From Rikenellaceae bacterium (GTDB taxonomy: Bacteria; Bacteroidota; Bacteroidia; Bacteroidales; Rikenellaceae), in NCBI GenBank assembly GCA_015059955.1, contig SUZK01000002.1, positions 248,001-312,000 on the forward strand: DNA of 64,000 nucleotides, in the 5' to 3' direction. Position 1 is the first letter of the stretch. Every line of letters starts with the position of its first letter. The translations under genes and the position numbers were made by a program. The notes under the pieces are model-generated. The model made no database searches. It was not told where the DNA came from and saw only the letters and a program-made list of their open reading frames with translations. Below, piece by piece: positions 44,064 to 53,921 of this stretch.

Positions 44064-44678
44064 TTATTGTCTCTTGATCCTGTCGGGATTTGATTTGATG
44101 AAACTCTCCCACGACGAACTGCCCTTACGCGCCTTGCTGTCACCACCCAAGCCCTTGCGCTTGTCGCCCGCTGTGGCGCGCGTCAGAACGTTGCTCGATG
44201 TAAACCAGTGACATAACGCCACAGCCATGCCATCCGTAGCATCGAGCTTGCGCGGCTTATAGTCGGTGCCAAGTATCGAGTTTATCATCGTCGCCACCTG
44301 CTCCTTGGTCGCCTGACCGCGACCCGTGATAGCCTGCTTGATGCGTGAGGGGGCGTACTCCTCAATACATATGTCGCCCTCGACGCTCAACACCGCGGCT
44401 ATGGCGACGCCCTGTGCTCGGCCGAGCTTGAGCATCGACTGCACGTTTGTTCCAAAGAACGGTGACTCGAAGGCTACCTCCGTGGGGTGGTAGGTCTCCG
44501 TGAGGTTGCGCACACGGTCGAAGATGTAGCGTAGCTTTTGGTGAGCATCCCTAATTTTGTGCATATCTATCTCGCCGAGTACCAACGCCTCAGGCTTGCC
44601 GTCACGAATCTCGATGACGCCATAGCCCATATAGTTGGTGCCTGGGTCGATGCCCATTATGCGGATGCTCTCTGCCAC
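44064..44678 (-). CDS. ruvC: Holliday junction resolvase RuvC
   Basis: The 204-residue endonuclease cuts four-way DNA junctions with RuvAB. Catalytic acids D11 (GIDPGTN), E71 (AFESPFF), D146 and D149 (DATDGMA) are in place. A basic C-terminal tail of about 25 residues (KRKGLGGDSKARKGSS...) exceeds the E. coli length (173). Upstream gene is lpxD, 15 bases away. Confidence 0.95.
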   Translation of the reverse strand: MAESIRIMGIDPGTNYMGYGVIEIRDGKPEALVLGEIDMHKIRDAHQKLRYIFDRVRNLTETYHPTEVAFESPFFGTNVQSMLKLGRAQGVAIAAVLSVEGDICIEEYAPSRIKQAITGRGQATKEQVATMINSILGTDYKPRKLDATDGMAVALCHWFTSSNVLTRATAGDKRKGLGGDSKARKGSSSWESFIKSNPDRIKRQ

Positions 44679-44693
44679 GTTATATGTGGGGTG

Positions 44694-45725
44694 TTACTCC
44701 TCAAGTTTTGCTATGCGCTTCTCCATCTCGCGTACCTTCGATGCCATGTCTGGAAGCTGGCGGAAGATGGCAAACGAGCGGTGGTACTGCATGCCTGGAA
44801 GAGCAGGGTAGCCGAAGCGTATCTCGTCGTCAGCGACATTCTTGTCGATACCCGACTTCGAGCCAATCTTCACGCGGTTGCCGATGGTGACGTGGTCGGC
44901 AACACCCACCTGGCCTGCCACGAAGCAGTTGCTGCCCACCTTCGAGGTGCCAGCAATGCCAACTTGTGCCGACATAACGGTATTTGCACCCACCTCGACG
45001 TTGTGACCTATCTGTATGAGGTTGTCGAGCTTAACTCCCGAGCGGATGATTGTAGAGTCGGTCTTTGCGCGGTCGATACATGTGTTAGCGCCAAGCTCTA
45101 CGTTATCCTCGATGACGACGTTGCCGAGCTGTGGAATCTTCGCGAATGTGCCATCCTCCTTTGGTGCGAAGCCGAAGCCATCGGCGCCGATGACAACGCC
45201 CGAGTGAAGGATACAGTTCTTGCCGATGACACAACCCTCATAGATCTTAACGCCTGGGTATATCTTCGTGCCCTCGCCGATAACGACATTGTCGCCAACG
45301 TAGCACTGTGGGTATAGCTGTACGTTGTTGCCAATCTTAGCACCCGCCTCGATTACAGTGAAGTCGCCAACGTAGCAGTTCTCGCCCATCTGTGCAGCCT
45401 CGTTTATAGAGGCAAGCTTCGAGATGCCCGTCTTGCGAGGACGTGTGGCATTGTACATCTCAAGGAGGTTGAGCACACACTGGCCCACGTTCTCCACCTT
45501 GATAAGTGTTGTTGTCACCTCCTGCTTAGGCTCGAAGGTCTTGTCCACAAGGACGATAGATGCCTCGGTGGTGTATAGATACTGCTCGTATGCTGGGTTA
45601 GTAAGGTAGGCGAGAGAGCCCGCCTTGCCGCCGTCGATAGATGAAACGGTAGATACCGTTGCGCCCTTGTCGCCAACGATTTCTCCGCCAAGAAGTCCGG
45701 CAATCATCTCTGCTGTAAACTGCAT
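44694..45725 (-). CDS. lpxD: UDP-3-O-acylglucosamine N-acyltransferase
   Basis: The 343-residue lipid A enzyme adds the N-linked acyl chain. An N-terminal uridine-binding domain (to about 100) is followed by a left-handed beta-helix of hexapeptide repeats, with the GADGFGFAP block and the catalytic His in [12 protein letters not shown]-terminal helix ([16 protein letters not shown]) is typical of LpxD. Cytosolic trimer at the inner membrane. Confidence 0.95.
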   Translation of the reverse strand: MQFTAEMIAGLLGGEIVGDKGATVSTVSSIDGGKAGSLAYLTNPAYEQYLYTTEASIVLVDKTFEPKQEVTTTLIKVENVGQCVLNLLEMYNATRPRKTGISKLASINEAAQMGENCYVGDFTVIEAGAKIGNNVQLYPQCYVGDNVVIGEGTKIYPGVKIYEGCVIGKNCILHSGVVIGADGFGFAPKEDGTFAKIPQLGNVVIEDNVELGANTCIDRAKTDSTIIRSGVKLDNLIQIGHNVEVGANTVMSAQVGIAGTSKVGSNCFVAGQVGVADHVTIGNRVKIGSKSGIDKNVADDEIRFGYPALPGMQYHRSFAIFRQLPDMASKVREMEKRIAKLEE

Positions 45726-45738
45726 ATTCTATTGGGTT

Positions 45739-46224
45739 TTAGTTATTTGTACTTTTCATGTAATCCTCCAAGCGTATCCCCTCGGGGAGTAGCGCTCGGG
45801 TGTCGTGGCCAAAGGCGTGAAGCTCACGCACCAACGACGACGATATATGCTCCACCTCGGCAGGGGCGATGACCACTACGGTGCGAAGCTCTGGGAATAT
45901 GGCGCGGTTGGCATGATCCATGGTACGCTCATAGTCGAAGTCGGCGGCGTTACGCACGCTGCGTATCATCGTCGTCGCACCCACACGGCGTGCCTCGTCG
46001 CCCGTAAGCGTCGTGTATACCGATACCTCCACACGGCTCTCGCCCTCGTAGACCCTCTCTATCAGGCGCTTGCGCGACTCTACGTCGAGCATGCCACGCT
46101 TAGCAGGGTTGTGGCCTATGGCTATGACAACCTTGTCGAAGAGGCGTAATGCCTCCTCCACTACGGCCTCATGGCCTCGTGTGAATGGGTCGAATGACCC
46201 TGGAAATATCGCTACTCGCTCCAT
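45739..46224 (-). CDS. coaD: Phosphopantetheine adenylyltransferase
   Basis: The 161-residue enzyme performs the fourth step of coenzyme A synthesis. The nucleotidyltransferase motif AIFPGSFDPFTRGHEAVVEE is at the N-terminus, with later TMIRSVRNAADFDYE and SSSLVREL blocks. The start at 46224 (MERVAIFPGSFDP) is preferred; the frame extends eight codons to 46248. Confidence 0.94.
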   Translation of the reverse strand: MERVAIFPGSFDPFTRGHEAVVEEALRLFDKVVIAIGHNPAKRGMLDVESRKRLIERVYEGESRVEVSVYTTLTGDEARRVGATTMIRSVRNAADFDYERTMDHANRAIFPELRTVVVIAPAEVEHISSSLVRELHAFGHDTRALLPEGIRLEDYMKSTNN

Positions 46225-46303
46225 ACCTTTAAACAATATATCACGCAAAGATAGTAAAAATTTCGATAAACATCCATATTTGCCTCATAAATAGCGTGGA
46301 GCG

Positions 46304-46906
46304 CTACCTACGTCGTCGGCGTGGTAGCTCAATATACTCGGTATAGACGAGCTTCGTGTGTGGGTTAGACGATACTATCTCCTGGCGTATAGCCTTTGTG
46401 CCGTAGCGTATAAACCAGAACTTGCGCGGCACACGATGCACAACTTGGTAGAGCGTATCTACGCTATGTAGCGCGTAGGCGATGCTATCTGCCTTGACGA
46501 TGCCGCGTATCGTGCTCCACCTGTCGCTACCCTCGAACGTGCGCACCGTATCGCGAATGGTATCGCGAATGATTACGGTGTCGCGCAGCAGTAGCGTGGC
46601 TTCGTAGTCGCTCTCGGTAGCGCTCTTCGCAAAACTCTCGGCACGTCGAAGTCGTATGCCTAACTCCTTGATGCGTGTGGCATCTGCGGCGCGGTGCTCG
46701 CGAAACTCGTCGAGTCGGAGCTCCAACGCCTCGACCGAGGCTGCCGACTCACCAGCCTTGGTTTGATAGAGCTCGACGTCGCTAAGGAGCGAATGTTGGT
46801 TGCGTCTAAGGCGCTGATTGTCACCATATAGGTGCACAATGATAAGGCCACAAATAATGGTGGCGATGGTGGCAACGGATGCCACCACAATAACTATTTT
46901 TCTCAT
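46304..46906 (-). CDS. Coiled-coil inner-membrane protein, DUF6549-like
   Basis: The 200-residue protein has one N-terminal membrane helix (IVIVVASVATIATIICGLII) and a long coiled coil (residues 30-90, NQRLRRNQHSLLSDVELYQT and onward). A DTVIIRDTIRDTV segment and a basic C-terminus (LPRRRRR) follow. The topology resembles phage Rz-type spanins and the DT-repeat segment is common in Bacteroidetes phage or mobile-element proteins of this type. No lysis genes are adjacent, so function stays open. Its promoter region overlaps the aspA upstream region. Confidence 0.5.
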   Translation of the reverse strand: MRKIVIVVASVATIATIICGLIIVHLYGDNQRLRRNQHSLLSDVELYQTKAGESAASVEALELRLDEFREHRAADATRIKELGIRLRRAESFAKSATESDYEATLLLRDTVIIRDTIRDTVRTFEGSDRWSTIRGIVKADSIAYALHSVDTLYQVVHRVPRKFWFIRYGTKAIRQEIVSSNPHTKLVYTEYIELPRRRRR

Positions 46907-47044
46907 AATTGTGTAGATTTTTACTTTGTGACAGAGTTGTCACACGACAAAGATACAACACCGTCCAGGCGATGTTTTCTACACTTTGTGGAATAGTGCA
47001 AAAATAAATTTCGACTTTTCAATACGAGTTTGTGAATTATTTTA

Positions 47045-47052
47045 TACCTTTG
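47045..47052 (+). promoter_or_regulatory. -7 box for aspA
   Basis: TACCTTTG, with a leader of about 55 bases before the ATG at 47115. Confidence 0.6.
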
Positions 47053-47114
47053 TATAATGTATCACTGCGTGATAATTCTAAACAATAACAATTATATAAC
47101 TAAAACAACCTATT

Positions 47115-48548
47115 ATGGCTACTAATTTTTCAGGTAAAACTCGTCTTGAGAGTGATCTTATTGGTGAGATGCAGGTGCCCGTTGAGGCTCTTTATGGTGT
47201 GCAGACATTGCGCGGTATCGAGAACTTCCCTATCAGCCGCTTCCACCTCTGTGACTACCCACTATTCATCAACGGCCTCGCCATCACCAAGCTCGCAGCA
47301 GCTGAGGCTAACCACCAGCTCGGCCTCTTGACTGATGCTCAGTTTGATGGTATCTCTAAGGCTTGTCTTGAGATTATGCAGGGTCAGCACCACGACCAGT
47401 TCCCATGCGACATGATCCAGGGTGGCGCTGGTACTACTACCAACATGAACGCTAACGAGGTTATCGCTAACCGTGCCCTCCAGATTATGGGCCACGAGGC
47501 TGGTGAGTATCAGTACTGCTCACCTAACGACCACGTTAACTGCTCACAGTCGACAAACGACGCCTACCCATGTGGTATCCACCTCGGCCTCTACGCTACA
47601 CACCAGGTATTCATGAAGCACTACAACGCCCTTATCGAGTCATTCGAGAAGAAGGCTAAGGAGTTCGCTCACATCATCAAGATGGGTCGTACTCAGCTTG
47701 AGGACGCAGTGCCTATGACCCTCGGTCAGACATTCGGTGCCTTTGCACAGATTCTTAAGGAGGAGCGCAAGAACCTCGAGTTCGCCGCTGAGGAGTTCCT
47801 AACAGTAAACATGGGTGCTACAGCTATCGGTACTGGTATCTGCTCTGAGCCAGGCTACTCTGAGAAGTGTATCGCTGCTCTTCGCCAGATTACCGGCTGG
47901 GATATCAAGCTCGCTGAGGACCTCGTGGCTGCTACATCTGACACATCGTGCATGGTGGGCTACTCATCGGCTCTTCGCCGCGTAGCTGTCAAGCTCAACA
48001 AGATATGTAACGACCTTCGCCTCTTGGCTTCAGGTCCTCGTTGCGGTCTCCATGAGTTCGACCTCCCAGCACGTCAGCCAGGCTCTTCAATCATGCCAGG
48101 TAAGGTTAACCCAGTTATCCCTGAGGTGATGAACCAGATTTGCTATAAGGTTATCGGTAACGACGCGTGCGTGGCAATGTGTGGCCAGGAGGCTCAGATG
48201 GAGCTCAACGCTATGGAGCCTACAATGGCACAGTGCTGCTTCGAGTCTGCTGAGATTATGATGAACGGCTTCGACACCCTCCGCGTAAACTGCGTTGATG
48301 GTATCAAGGCTAACGAGGAGCAGTGCCGCAAGTATGTTCAGGATAGCTTCGGTATTGTGACAGCTCTCAACCCAATCATCGGCTACAAGAACTCTACAAA
48401 GATTGCTAAGAAGGCTATGGCTACCGGTGGTCGCGTATACGATATCGTACTCGAGGAGGGTATCCTCACCAAGGAGGAGCTTGATACTATTCTTCTTCCA
48501 GAGAATATGATTAAGCCTGTTAAGCTTGATATCAAACCTCGCCGATAA
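47115..48548 (+). CDS. aspA: Aspartate ammonia-lyase (aspartase)
   Basis: The 477-residue enzyme interconverts aspartate with fumarate and ammonia, which can feed fumarate respiration in anaerobes. The fumarase/aspartase signature GSSIMPGKVNPVIPEVMNQI holds the catalytic loop Ser; other blocks are SPNDHVNCSQSTNDAYP and GRTQLEDAVPMTLGQ. Length matches aspartase better than class II fumarase (GSSxMPGKVNP with PVxxEV is shared). Codon use is strongly biased. Its TAA stop is the first triplet of a nested-hairpin repeat. Confidence 0.95.
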   Translation: MATNFSGKTRLESDLIGEMQVPVEALYGVQTLRGIENFPISRFHLCDYPLFINGLAITKLAAAEANHQLGLLTDAQFDGISKACLEIMQGQHHDQFPCDMIQGGAGTTTNMNANEVIANRALQIMGHEAGEYQYCSPNDHVNCSQSTNDAYPCGIHLGLYATHQVFMKHYNALIESFEKKAKEFAHIIKMGRTQLEDAVPMTLGQTFGAFAQILKEERKNLEFAAEEFLTVNMGATAIGTGICSEPGYSEKCIAALRQITGWDIKLAEDLVAATSDTSCMVGYSSALRRVAVKLNKICNDLRLLASGPRCGLHEFDLPARQPGSSIMPGKVNPVIPEVMNQICYKVIGNDACVAMCGQEAQMELNAMEPTMAQCCFESAEIMMNGFDTLRVNCVDGIKANEEQCRKYVQDSFGIVTALNPIIGYKNSTKIAKKAMATGGRVYDIVLEEGILTKEELDTILLPENMIKPVKLDIKPRR

Positions 48549-48675
48549 TTTTCGATTATAAGGCCGCATCTGCGGCACATTGCAAAAAGTATGAGACCTC
48601 GGGCTGTACTTCGTGTACTATCCCGAGGTCTCTTCTTTTGCGATGCCCCACATCTGCAGCCTTCTAATCAAAAAT
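48546..48675. repeat. Nested-hairpin intergenic repeat, unit C, fused to the aspA stop codon
   Basis: Starts TAATTTTCGATTATAAGGCC (TAA is the aspA stop) and ends GCAGCCTTCTAATCAAAAAT, so the outer arms pair with few mismatches over about 25 bases. The inner hairpin at 48593-48632 pairs GAGACCTCGGG with CCCGAGGTCTC, keeps TAC...GTAC, and is followed by TTCTTTT. This is the most diverged member seen, with changed sequence but kept pairing. Confidence 0.8.
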
Positions 48676-48745
48676 ATAGTTCGCTCCCATATACCCCTAA
48701 TCTCATTATACTCCCTAAATTCCTGCCCCCCTAATTTTTAATTCA

Positions 48746-48866
48746 CTGATTATCAGGCTGCTATATCATATTTCAGTGAGGCGAGTTTTGCCGTACGCGT
48801 AACTCGTTGATAATCAATACTATGAAATAATAGTCAAGATTAATTTTTCATATCGTTGATAATCAA
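48746..48866. promoter_or_regulatory. Three TTGATAATCAA-type palindromes
   Basis: TTGATAATCAA occurs at 48807-48817 and 48856-48866 within the shared word TCGTTGATAATCAAT; a weaker CTGATTATCAG is at 48746-48756. Spacings are 61 and 49 bases. They lie 70-190 bases upstream of the promoter of the lipoprotein gene and could be operators. Confidence 0.5.
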
Positions 48867-48908
48867 TGTATTACGGTGTCGTTTGCGGAAAAATCTCGCG
48901 CCCAAAAA

Positions 48909-48940
48909 TTTGGCTATCGCTCTTTGTAGGTGTAATTTTG
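48909..48940 (+). promoter_or_regulatory. Promoter of the lipoprotein gene
   Basis: TTTG at 48909-48912, 20 bases, TAATTTTG at 48933-48940; ATG follows at 48984. Confidence 0.6.
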
Positions 48941-48983
48941 CAGTAACAATCAATCGCAATTATTCACCTATATTTATAATATT

Positions 48984-49427
48984 ATGAGACGACTATTTTT
49001 TGTGTGTGCCGTAGTGGCAGCAATGGTGGCTACAAGCTGCGAGAGGATTATTGGTGGCGATTACATTAAGGACGAGCCAAAGATTGCATTCGAGGAGGAG
49101 CAGATGGTTGTATCTGCCGAGGGTGGCGAGGTCATTATCCCCATAAACTCTACGGGTATTGACAACGTCTTCATCGAGTCGGATAGTAACTGGATAAGGG
49201 ATGAGAATGGTGACCTTATACCTATTGACGAGTGGATAGAGATTGTCAAGGTCATCGACGAGTATGACGCCGAGGAGGGCACACGTGCGCTGCCGATGTA
49301 TAAGTCTGCTATCGTTATCAAGGTCTTGCCTAACGACACAGGTTATGGCCGCAGTGCCACGCTTAGTGCGCGTAGCTTCACTGTGAGCGACCGTATCATC
49401 ATCCGCCAGCCAGCAGCTGAGCAGTAA
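48984..49427 (+). CDS. Small lipoprotein with a BACON-like beta-sandwich
   Basis: The 147-residue protein has a lipobox (MVATSC, Cys19). The mature part has the pattern of a BACON-type domain: IAFEEEQMVVSAEGGEVIIP, SDSNWIRDENG and then a final NDTGYGRSATLSA-x-x-x-TVSDRIIIRQP strand pair. BACON domains are thought to bind carbohydrate or mucin in Bacteroidetes; this one stands alone. It is followed by a 230-base gap with only a small hairpin near 49440. Confidence 0.65.
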   Translation: MRRLFFVCAVVAAMVATSCERIIGGDYIKDEPKIAFEEEQMVVSAEGGEVIIPINSTGIDNVFIESDSNWIRDENGDLIPIDEWIEIVKVIDEYDAEEGTRALPMYKSAIVIKVLPNDTGYGRSATLSARSFTVSDRIIIRQPAAEQ

Positions 49428-49657
49428 AGAGAGCGTATCACACTGCGTCATAAGGCAGTGGCTACCTTACGTGTGGCCGCTGCCTTTGGTATGTCGTCTG
49501 CCACCCTCTGTCAAAATGGCGTTGGTGGCAATTATGAGTGGGCATTTTGTCTTGTTGGGAGTGTCGATGTGTCGTTGCGTGGTGACAGAATTTCGTGTTT
49601 TGTCGATTGGCAGGAGTTTTGTCGCAGGGTGTGTTGAAAGCATAAAATATAATTATT

Positions 49658-52249
49658 ATGAACGTTAACACACTAACTATCAAGGCGCAGGAGCTGTTGC
49701 AGAGCGCGATCGCTACTGCGCGTCAACACAAGCAGCAGGCACTCGAGCCGCTGCATATCCTCGATGCGGCTATCGCCGATGATAACTCCGTTGCGAGCTA
49801 TCTTATTGGTCGTGTGGGTGGTAACCTTCAGTCTATACGTCGCGAGGTGGCCGAGGCCATCAAGCATCTACCTCGTGTCGAGGCTGCGGATGACAATATA
49901 TACTTCTCGCGCGAGACGTCGGCACTTATTCAGCGTGCTGTGGATATAACAACGAAGCTCTCGGACCGCTATGCCTCGGTGGAGCACCTTATTGCGGCCA
50001 TGGCACATGAGCGTTCCGCAGCGCGTGACATTCTTCGTCGCGAAGGCATTAGCGAGGAGCAGTTACTCGAGGCGATACGCGAGTTCCGCAAGGGGCAGAC
50101 CATAGACTCGCCGACCGAGGAGGTGGAGTTTGATGCCCTCGGCAAGTATGCAATAAACCTAAATGCGGAGGCTCGTTCGGGGCGCTTAGACCCTGTGATT
50201 GGCCGTGATGAGGAGATACGTCGTGTATTGCAGATACTATCGCGACGAACAAAGAACAACCCTATATTGGTCGGTGAGGCAGGTGTCGGTAAGACGGCTA
50301 TTGCCGAGGGTATTGCCCATCGTATTATTGATGGCGACGTACCCGAGAACCTCAAAGATAAGGTTATATACTCGCTCGATATGGGTGCTCTGATTGCTGG
50401 CGCTAAGTACAAAGGTGAGTTCGAGGAGCGATTAAAGAGTGTCGTGCGCGAGGTGACCTCGGCGGAGGGGCGCGTGCTACTCTTCATAGATGAGATACAT
50501 ACGCTTGTCGGTGCTGGTAAGAGCGAAGGTGCGATGGATGCTGCCAATATCCTGAAGCCAGCCTTAGCGCGTGGTGAACTACGCACGATAGGCGCCACAA
50601 CGCTCGACGAGTACCAGAAGTACTTCGAGAGCGACAAGGCTCTTGAGCGTCGTTTCCAGAAGGTGATGGTGGCGGAGCCAACGATGGAGGATGCTATATC
50701 AATTATGCGTGGCCTCAAGGAGCGCTACGAGAACCACCACCGTGTACGTATCAAGGATGAGGCGATAGTGGCCTCAGTAGAGCTCTCGCACCGCTACATC
50801 ACGGATCGTTTTCTTCCGGATAAGGCTATCGACCTTATCGACGAGGCGGCGGCGCATATGCGTCTTGAGATGAACTCAGTGCCTGAGGAGATAGATCAGC
50901 TCGACAGACATATTCGTCAGTTGGAGATTGAGCGCGAGGCGATACGTCGCGAGAACGACAAGGAGCGTATCAGTCGTCTCGATGCCGAGATTGAGGATCG
51001 TAAGTCGGAGTGTGCGCAGCTCAGAGCTAAGTGGCAGTCGGAGCGCGACCGTCTTGCGGAGTTGCAGCGAGCAAAGGAGAGTATCGAGCAGGCAAAGATT
51101 GAGGCGCAGCAGGCGGAACGCGCAGGAGATTATGGCCGTGTGGCAGAGTTGCGCTACGGCACTATCGTCGAGTTGGAGCGACGTGTCGCCACGCTCGAGG
51201 AGGAGCTACGCCTAATATCGGATACGGCGATGATTAAGGAGGAGGTAGACTCGGAGGATATCGCCGAGGTTGTCTCTCGATGGACGGGAATACCCGTGAA
51301 GCGTATGTTGGCCTCGGAGCGCGAGAAGCTCCTACATATGGAGGAGGAGCTACGTCGTAGGGTCGTGGGCCAGGAGGAGGCCATCACGGTGGTGTCGGAT
51401 GCTGTGCGTCGCTCGCGTGCAGGGCTCTCGGATGCTCGTCGCCCCATAGGCTCGTTTATCTTCCTCGGCACCACGGGTGTCGGTAAGACGGAACTTGCCA
51501 AGGCCCTCGCCGAGTTCTTGTTCAACGACGATCAGATGCTTACGCGTATAGATATGTCGGAGTACCAGGAGCGTCACTCGGTATCGCGCCTTGTGGGAGC
51601 CCCTCCGGGATATGTGGGCTATGATGAGGGTGGTCAGCTTACGGAGGCTGTACGTCGCAAGCCATACTCTGTGGTGCTACTCGACGAGATTGAGAAGGCG
51701 CACCCCGATGTCTTTAATATCTTGTTGCAGGTGCTCGACGATGGTCGTCTTACGGATAATAAGGGGCGTACGGTGGACTTCCGCAATACCATCGTCATCA
51801 TGACCTCAAACCTCGGCTCGTCGATAATCTCGGAGCGCTTCTCCGAGGTGGGCAATGAGCCTTCGGCAGATGTCCGTGAGGGTGTCAAGCAGGAGGTGAT
51901 AGAGCTTATGAAGCAGCAGTTGAAGCCTGAGTTTATAAATCGTCTCGACGAGATAGTGATGTTCGAACCGCTTGATAGGGGCTCTATTGAGAAGATTGTC
52001 GACATTCAGCTTCACGAGGTGCAGCGTATGTTGCGCGATAATGGCATCGAGCTTAACTATACTGCTGAGGCACGTCGCCATATTGCAGATGTGGGCTTCG
52101 ACCCTATCTATGGTGCTCGACCTATCAAGCGAGCTATTCAGCGCGAGGTCGTCAACACTCTGTCGAAGCGTATCCTTGCAGGTAATGTCGACCGCTCAAC
52201 GCCTATTACCATCGATTCGGATGGCGCGACGCTCACCTTCTCGAATTAG
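49658..52249 (+). CDS. clpB: ATP-dependent disaggregase ClpB
   Basis: The 863-residue chaperone rescues aggregated proteins with DnaK. In order: N-terminal Clp repeat (about 1-145), first AAA domain with [13 protein letters not shown] and [13 protein letters not shown], coiled-coil middle domain (about 405-525, rich in Glu/Arg/Gln), second AAA domain with [16 protein letters not shown] and [14 protein letters not shown], and a C-terminal D2-small domain. Length is standard. The TAG stop is followed by a decayed end of the nested-hairpin repeat. Confidence 0.96.
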   Translation: MNVNTLTIKAQELLQSAIATARQHKQQALEPLHILDAAIADDNSVASYLIGRVGGNLQSIRREVAEAIKHLPRVEAADDNIYFSRETSALIQRAVDITTKLSDRYASVEHLIAAMAHERSAARDILRREGISEEQLLEAIREFRKGQTIDSPTEEVEFDALGKYAINLNAEARSGRLDPVIGRDEEIRRVLQILSRRTKNNPILVGEAGVGKTAIAEGIAHRIIDGDVPENLKDKVIYSLDMGALIAGAKYKGEFEERLKSVVREVTSAEGRVLLFIDEIHTLVGAGKSEGAMDAANILKPALARGELRTIGATTLDEYQKYFESDKALERRFQKVMVAEPTMEDAISIMRGLKERYENHHRVRIKDEAIVASVELSHRYITDRFLPDKAIDLIDEAAAHMRLEMNSVPEEIDQLDRHIRQLEIEREAIRRENDKERISRLDAEIEDRKSECAQLRAKWQSERDRLAELQRAKESIEQAKIEAQQAERAGDYGRVAELRYGTIVELERRVATLEEELRLISDTAMIKEEVDSEDIAEVVSRWTGIPVKRMLASEREKLLHMEEELRRRVVGQEEAITVVSDAVRRSRAGLSDARRPIGSFIFLGTTGVGKTELAKALAEFLFNDDQMLTRIDMSEYQERHSVSRLVGAPPGYVGYDEGGQLTEAVRRKPYSVVLLDEIEKAHPDVFNILLQVLDDGRLTDNKGRTVDFRNTIVIMTSNLGSSIISERFSEVGNEPSADVREGVKQEVIELMKQQLKPEFINRLDEIVMFEPLDRGSIEKIVDIQLHEVQRMLRDNGIELNYTAEARRHIADVGFDPIYGARPIKRAIQREVVNTLSKRILAGNVDRSTPITIDSDGATLTFSN

Positions 52250-52291
52250 CTTTGATTAAAGCGCAGCATCTGCTGCCTCTTCACCGCAACT
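52247..52291. repeat. Decayed repeat end at the clpB stop codon
   Basis: From the TAG stop: TAGCTTTGATTAAAG, then GCAGCATCTGCTGC. The second part also occurs in unit B2 after AAGG. It has no body and joins directly to the next repeat. Confidence 0.55.
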
Positions 52292-52421
52292 AATTTGTTG
52301 TTAGAGGGGGGCAGATGTGGCCTCGACATGAAAAATGAGGCTGGATAGGACATACTATGCGTATTTCCTATTCAGCCCAATGATTGAGAGGTCGCAGATG
52401 ACTCAGTATCACAGCATATTA
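52292..52421. repeat. Nested-hairpin intergenic repeat, unit D1
   Basis: Starts AATTTGTTGTTAGAGGGG and ends ACTCAGTATCACAGCATATT. The inner hairpin at about 52336-52381 is of the GGCTGGATAGGACATAC type, as in unit A2. Confidence 0.8.
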
Positions 52422-52548
52422 ATTTGTTGTCAGAAGGGGTTAGATGTGGCCTCGACATGAAAAATCCCCGGATGGGACATACTGTACGTATTTCCCATTC
52501 GGGGATTTGATTGAGAGGTCGCAGATGACCCCTTATCACAACAAATTA
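52421..52548. repeat. Nested-hairpin intergenic repeat, unit D2, fused to the pfkA stop codon
   Basis: Flanks match unit A2 almost base for base, but the inner hairpin (about 52464-52510) is the CCCCGGATGGGACATAC type, as in unit A1. Read from pfkA it starts TAATTTGTTGTGATAAGG, where TAA is the pfkA stop (52548-52546). Confidence 0.85.
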
Positions 52549-53778
52549 CCAGTTGAGGATCTTACGGAAGTCATACTCCTCAGGGTTGGGGAGATATGCC
52601 TTTGCAGCCTCATAGTCATCCTCGGTGATGTAGTGCATGAGGTTGTCGATCACCTGGTGAATCTTGTCGGCGTTGATATCTACCAAGCGTGGTGGAATCT
52701 TGCCTGTCTCAGGATCCTGCAAGTCGCGCAAGTAGAGTGGCGATACGTAGCCCTCCTGGCTGATGTATACCATACAGCCGGTCTTACCCTCCGAGAAGAG
52801 CTTGTAAACACCCATACCGAGCTGTGAGCAGTATACGAGGTCGAAGGCGCATGGTGTCTGGCAGCGTACCTCGTAGCCAATCTCCACGGGGCGTGACTTA
52901 ACCTTGATGCCGAGAGCCTTGCAGCGCTTCTCGAGGAGCGTGTTGAACATCTCAGCCTTTGATACCTTGCCGAGCTCTGGGTGGCCGTGGTCGTCGTATG
53001 AGAAGTGGATGCCCGACTTGAGAATCTCCTCCTCGTCAAGAGCGTGGAATACACCCTCCGATACCATCGCTGCGCCGTAGTCCATGTTGAGGAGCTTACG
53101 CTTCACGATAGCCGATACGATAAGGCTGATAATCTTGTCGATGGTAATCTTTGTCTTGTTGAACATCTCAGGGATGATGATCATAGGGTAGTGGCAAGCC
53201 GATGCGATACCGAAGGCGAGGTGACCTGCCGAACGACCCATAGCAGCTACTACGAACCAGTTAGCCGATGTACGGGCGTCGTTGTATACAGCGCGGCCGA
53301 TAACAGCGCCTGCGTTCTTTGCTGACTGGTAGCCAAAGGTAGGCATGCCTGCTGGCAATGGGAGGTCGTTGTCGATGGTCTTAGGTACGTGGATGTTGGC
53401 AATAGGATACTGCTTCTCCTCAAGGAACTTAGCGATGCGGTTAGCCGTAGATGCTGTGTCATCACCACCTACCGTAACGAGCAACTTGATGTTGTTCTCC
53501 TTGAAGAAGTTGAGGTTGAAGTTCTTCTGGAAGTCCTCGTCCGATGGCTTGAAACGGCTCATGGTGAGGTACGAACCACCCTGGTTGAAGATGTAGTCGA
53601 CACGGAACATGTCGAGATCCTCATAACGAGGGTTGGGGTTGAATAGTCCCGAGTAGCCGTAGTGTAGGCCGATAACACGGTAACCCTTTGCAAGGAAGGT
53701 CTTGGCAACAGAGCCAACAACGGTATTCATACCTGGCGCTGGACCGCCACCTGTAAGAATAGCAATAGCCTCTTTCAT
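52546..53778 (-). CDS. pfkA: 6-phosphofructokinase, probably pyrophosphate-dependent
   Basis: The 410-residue glycolytic enzyme has the N-terminal GGGPAPGMN loop, GGDDT at 104-108, PKTIDND at 132-138 and MGRSAGHLA. In the family an Asp in the second position after GG-D (GGDD rather than GGDG) favours pyrophosphate over ATP as phosphoryl donor, so the reaction is probably reversible. The long C-terminal part fits the larger PPi-PFK groups. Single gene with a TATCTTTG box at 53830-53823. Confidence 0.92.
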   Translation of the reverse strand: MKEAIAILTGGGPAPGMNTVVGSVAKTFLAKGYRVIGLHYGYSGLFNPNPRYEDLDMFRVDYIFNQGGSYLTMSRFKPSDEDFQKNFNLNFFKENNIKLLVTVGGDDTASTANRIAKFLEEKQYPIANIHVPKTIDNDLPLPAGMPTFGYQSAKNAGAVIGRAVYNDARTSANWFVVAAMGRSAGHLAFGIASACHYPMIIIPEMFNKTKITIDKIISLIVSAIVKRKLLNMDYGAAMVSEGVFHALDEEEILKSGIHFSYDDHGHPELGKVSKAEMFNTLLEKRCKALGIKVKSRPVEIGYEVRCQTPCAFDLVYCSQLGMGVYKLFSEGKTGCMVYISQEGYVSPLYLRDLQDPETGKIPPRLVDINADKIHQVIDNLMHYITEDDYEAAKAYLPNPEEYDFRKILNW

Positions 53779-53822
53779 AGTGATTTATCTATTTTAATTA
53801 GTAATTGTCGTTTTCGTTGGTA

Positions 53823-53830
53823 CAAAGATA
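53823..53830 (-). promoter_or_regulatory. -7 box for pfkA
   Basis: TATCTTTG on the minus strand, 45 bases before the ATG at 53778. Confidence 0.55.
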
Positions 53831-53921
53831 ATAAATATTTTTAAGAATATAACAAATATTTTGCGACTATTGCACAATTTATAATTAATATGTAAATTTG
53901 TAGTGACTTAAATGATGGGGT

